Assembly: GCA_964558295.1 (NCBI GenBank)
Contig: CAZLDQ010000239.1
Location: 1-8,039, forward strand
DNA length: 8,039 bases
Origin: JBDKTH01 sp964558295
GTDB taxonomy: Bacteria; Planctomycetota; Planctomycetia; Pirellulales; Thermoguttaceae
Reading direction: 5' to 3'
Below the pieces are notes generated by a model. The model did not search any database, was not told where the DNA came from, and worked only from the letters and a program-made list of their open reading frames with translations. A program made the position numbers and the translations under genes. This document shows, piece by piece, positions 6,097 through 8,039 of the stretch (its first letter is position 1; the number at the start of each line of letters is the position of its first letter).

Positions 6097-6981
6097 TCAA
6101 TCGTCGTCGGACACCCGCTGCTTGAGTCCGTAGATCACGCTGGAGCCGTTGAGGCTGTCGGCCAGCTTGTCGAGGGCCTCGGTTTCGATCTGGCGAACGC
6201 GTTCTCGGGTGAGACCGAGCCGTTCGCCGATTTCTTTGAGCGTTCGCGGCTCATTGTCGTCGAGGCCGAAGCGCATCCGCAGGACGGTAGCTTCACGTTG
6301 GTCCATCGTGGCTAGTTGTTCGAGGACATGCTTGAGATTGTCGTTTTCCAGCATTTCCTCTTCCGGGGATCGCGCCCGTTCGTCCATGATCATCTCGCCG
6401 AGCGACCATCCGGCTTCGGCTTGATCGGTCTGTGGGGTGAGGTTGTAGATCCGGATCGCCTTGTTGATGATCGGCAGCTTCTTGCGGGGCAGTCCGAGAA
6501 CGCGAGCGACCTCTTCGGGTGTGGGGGTTCGGCCGAGCTCTTCGGTCAAGCGGGTGCTGGCGCGGCGCCATTTGCTCAACAGTTCGACCATGTAGGCGGG
6601 GATGCGGATCGTCTTGGCCGAGTTGATCAAGGCCCGTTTGATCGATTGATTGATCCAGTAGCTGGCGTACGTGGAGAATCGCGTGCCCATCGCTGGGTCA
6701 AACCCTTCCACGGCGCGCAGGAGTCCGAGATTGCCTTCCTCGATCAGGTCTTGGAGGCCCAGCCCCTTGCCGGTGTAGCCGCGGGCGATGTTGACGACGC
6801 GCCGGAGCTTGGCGCGAACCATCCGATCACGCGCCTGAATATCGCCTTCGCCGATAGCGATGGCCAACTCTTGCTCGTCGTCGGAGGACAAGAGTTGCGT
6901 CTCGTTGATTTCGCGGAGATAGGTTTCCAGGGGCGATTGCACGGCAGAAGCGGTGGCTTGTCGGCGGCGTGTTTTGTTCAT
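6097..6981 (-). CDS. RNA polymerase sigma-70 family factor (RpoD/SigA-like, no region 1.1)
   Basis: Promoter-recognition subunit of RNA polymerase, 294 residues. Region 1.2 is at about 16-44 (SPLETYLREINETQLLS). Region 2 is at 52-121, with core-binding DLIEEGNLGLLRAVEGFDP and the -10-reading helix FSTYASYWINQSIKRAL. Region 3 spans about 131-206 (IRIPAYMVELLSKW onward), and region 4 about 222-275, with the -35 helix-turn-helix TLKEIGERLGLTRERVRQIE. The long acidic region 1.1 of principal sigmas is absent, so it resembles group 2 factors such as RpoS, although short factors of this type may act as a main sigma in planctomycetes. In region 2.4 the residue matching E. coli RpoD Gln437 is kept, but the one matching Thr440 is Lys. 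The start ATG is weakly supported (GAG close by). It lies downstream of rpsA but is separated by a strong terminator, so it should have its own promoter. Group 2 versus primary role is undecided, so no symbol is given. Confidence 0.93.
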   Translation of the reverse strand: MNKTRRRQATASAVQSPLETYLREINETQLLSSDDEQELAIAIGEGDIQARDRMVRAKLRRVVNIARGYTGKGLGLQDLIEEGNLGLLRAVEGFDPAMGTRFSTYASYWINQSIKRALINSAKTIRIPAYMVELLSKWRRASTRLTEELGRTPTPEEVARVLGLPRKKLPIINKAIRIYNLTPQTDQAEAGWSLGEMIMDERARSPEEEMLENDNLKHVLEQLATMDQREATVLRMRFGLDDNEPRTLKEIGERLGLTRERVRQIETEALDKLADSLNGSSVIYGLKQRVSDDD

Positions 6982-6988
6982 AACTCTT

Positions 6989-7079
6989 GGCGTCGCAAGG
7001 GGGAAATTAGGCCAACTAGTCCAAGACCACTATCGACGTTGGCGCAGCCGTTTCTGCAAGGAAGCGGCAAGGCGACGCC
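6989..7079 (-). repeat. Long-range 8-base inverted repeat in the sigma-factor leader
   Basis: GGCGTCGC at 6989-6996 and GCGACGCC at 7072-7079 are perfect reverse complements. On the minus strand the proximal arm ends only seven bases before the sigma-factor ATG, so pairing in the leader RNA would cover the ribosome-binding area. This needs a transcript starting beyond 7079. An 8-base match in about 100 bases of GC-rich DNA can also arise by chance. Confidence 0.25.
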
Positions 7080-7097
7080 GTGAACCGAATGTTCACG
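7079..7097. promoter_or_regulatory. Operator-like palindrome upstream of the sigma-factor gene
   Basis: Perfect 7-base arms CGTGAAC (7079-7085) and GTTCACG (7091-7097) around CGAAT. It lies about 100 bases upstream of the sigma-factor start and just past the rpsA terminator, a good place for a promoter operator. The GAAC/GTTC halves recall a Gram-positive LexA box, but the spacer is five bases instead of four. Function is unknown. Confidence 0.35.
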
Positions 7098-7120
7098 AGT
7101 TTCGGAAAGTAGGAAAAAGA

Positions 7121-7152
7121 CCGGCCCCGCTGGCAAAGACCAGCGGGGCCGG
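7121..7152 (-). terminator. Rho-independent terminator of rpsA
   Basis: A perfect 13-base inverted repeat (7121-7133 and 7140-7152, arm CCGGCCCCGCTGG) with a six-base loop, followed on the minus strand by TCTTTTTCC. This is a classical intrinsic terminator oriented for rpsA, 66 bases past its stop codon. It should insulate the sigma-factor gene from rpsA transcription. Confidence 0.9.
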
Positions 7153-7181
7153 GGGGAAGACGCACGCGTTTGACCTGTTGG

Positions 7182-7197
7182 GGCATCAGGTGATGCC
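7182..7197 (-). repeat. Second hairpin in the rpsA 3' untranslated region
   Basis: GGCATCA (7182-7188) and TGATGCC (7191-7197) are perfect complements with two bases between, giving a six-pair stem with a four-base loop in RNA. It lies between the rpsA stop codon and the terminator, with no T-run of its own. It may help protect the transcript's 3' end. Confidence 0.4.
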
Positions 7198-7217
7198 GCC
7201 TCTAGCGGATGGCGCGG

Positions 7218-8039
7218 TTATTCGGCCGCTTCCTCGTCTTTGGGCCGGAGCGGCTGGATCAGCGGACCGCCGCTGCCCACGCCACCTTTGAGCTCCGATT
7301 CGGGAATCCGATTGGGTGCGCCGGGCGTCTGTGCGGCGGGTTCTTCGGCCTGTGCCTCTTCGGCCCATTCCACCCGTTTGCGCGACAGACCGATCTTCCG
7401 CTCGTCGGCATCGACGCGAAGGATCTTGACCTCGATCTCTTGTCCGACCTTGACGATCTCTTCGGGGTCTTCGACCTTATGGTCGGCCAGTTCGGAGATG
7501 TGCAGCAAGCCTTCCAAGCCGTTTTCCAGACCGACGAAGACGCCGAAGTTGGTGATCTTCGTGACGGTTCCTTTGACGATCTGGCCCGGTTCGTACTTGC
7601 CGGGGATGTCGTGGGCCCAGGGGTCTTCGCTCAATTGCTTGAGCCCGAGGGCGATGCGGCGGCGGTCCTGGTCGACCGACAAGACGCGGCAGGTGACCTT
7701 CTGGCCCTTTTCGACCATCTCGTTGGGATGGCTGATCTTGCGCGTCCAGGACATGGCGCTGACGTGCAGCAGGCCGTCGATCCCTTCTTCGATTTCGATG
7801 AAGGCGCCGTAGTTGGTCAGGTTGCGGACGGTGCCCTCGACGACCGATTCCGGCGGGTACTTCTCGGCGACGCGATCCCAGGGGTTTTCCTGGGTCTGCT
7901 TCATGCCCAAGGAGATCTCTTGCTTCTCCTTGTTGATGCCGAGGACGACCACTTCGATCTCGTCGTCGATCTGCACCAACTCGCTGGGATGGCTGATCCG
8001 CTTGGTCCAGGACCTCTCGCTGATGTGGACGAGACCGTC
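7218..8039 (-). CDS. rpsA: 30S ribosomal protein S1, C-terminal part (5' end outside window)
   Basis: RNA-binding ribosomal protein that helps mRNA dock on the 30S subunit. Only the last 273 residues are present; the frame is open through the window edge, so the gene continues beyond 8039. Visible are the end of one S1 domain (1-47, DGLVHISERSWTKRISHP), a full S1 domain at about 63-134 (VVEGTVRNLTNYGAFIEI, GIDGLLHVSAMSW) and another at about 150-222 (IVKGTVTKITNFGVFVGL, GLEGLLHISEL). The short NPW and DPW linkers between domains are typical of S1. The tail (223-273) is acidic, Pro/Ala-rich and Gly-rich (ELKGGVGSGGPLIQP) and ends in EEAAE; it is probably flexible. The first two SW-x4-HP loops are alike, while the last domain has diverged there. 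The terminator downstream marks the transcript end. Another multi-S1 protein is possible but much less likely. Confidence 0.93.
   Translation of the reverse strand, partial: DGLVHISERSWTKRISHPSELVQIDDEIEVVVLGINKEKQEISLGMKQTQENPWDRVAEKYPPESVVEGTVRNLTNYGAFIEIEEGIDGLLHVSAMSWTRKISHPNEMVEKGQKVTCRVLSVDQDRRRIALGLKQLSEDPWAHDIPGKYEPGQIVKGTVTKITNFGVFVGLENGLEGLLHISELADHKVEDPEEIVKVGQEIEVKILRVDADERKIGLSRKRVEWAEEAQAEEPAAQTPGAPNRIPESELKGGVGSGGPLIQPLRPKDEEAAE

Noticed and set aside
7079..7097. LexA-type SOS box
   Set aside because: GAAC and GTTC are five bases apart, while the Gram-positive LexA box needs four; kept only as an unnamed palindrome.
1..8039. CRISPR array, tRNA, rRNA, insertion sequence or phage genes
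   Set aside because: No regular repeat-spacer pattern, cloverleaf, transposase or integrase motif was seen on either strand.

Overview
The window is a stretch of ordinary-looking bacterial chromosome with six protein genes. It most likely comes from a planctomycete, perhaps of the Pirellulales. The evidence is a GC-rich base composition, weak or absent Shine-Dalgarno sites before some genes, a multi-POTRA outer-membrane assembly protein with a large Pro-rich insert, a short sigma-70 factor without region 1.1, and a secreted Tyr/Gly/Trp-rich mini-protein. The phylum call is an inference from gene style; there is no rRNA or other marker here.

Layout. Bases 1-592 hold no convincing gene and form the leader or promoter region of the first gene, with one strong stem-loop at 362-401. 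A very large BamA/Omp85 protein follows on the + strand (593-4063): five POTRA domains, then a Pro/Gln/Ser-rich segment of about 290 residues, then the beta-barrel. A small exported protein of unknown function (4234-4578, -) converges on it. Next come an intergenic stretch with an assembly gap of 10 Ns (4808-4817) and apt, adenine phosphoribosyltransferase (4845-5378, -). A 298-base spacer separates apt from a divergent, exported Dabb-domain protein (5677-6084, +). That gene runs tail to tail, with only 12 bases between, into a 294-residue sigma-70 family factor (6097-6981, -). The last gene is the 3' two-thirds or less of rpsA, ribosomal protein S1 (7218 to the window edge, -), which ends in a textbook intrinsic terminator (7121-7152) just before the sigma-factor leader.

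The genes are mainly housekeeping: outer-membrane assembly, purine salvage, transcription initiation and translation. They do not form one operon; most appear to be single transcription units. I found no mobile element, CRISPR array, tRNA, rRNA or defence/secondary-metabolite cluster, and no convincing new multi-gene system. The features most worth a second look are the BamA linker with its duplicated short helix, the substituted promoter-reading residues of the sigma factor, the small exported protein with a distinctive aromatic C-terminus, and several leader hairpins or palindromes.
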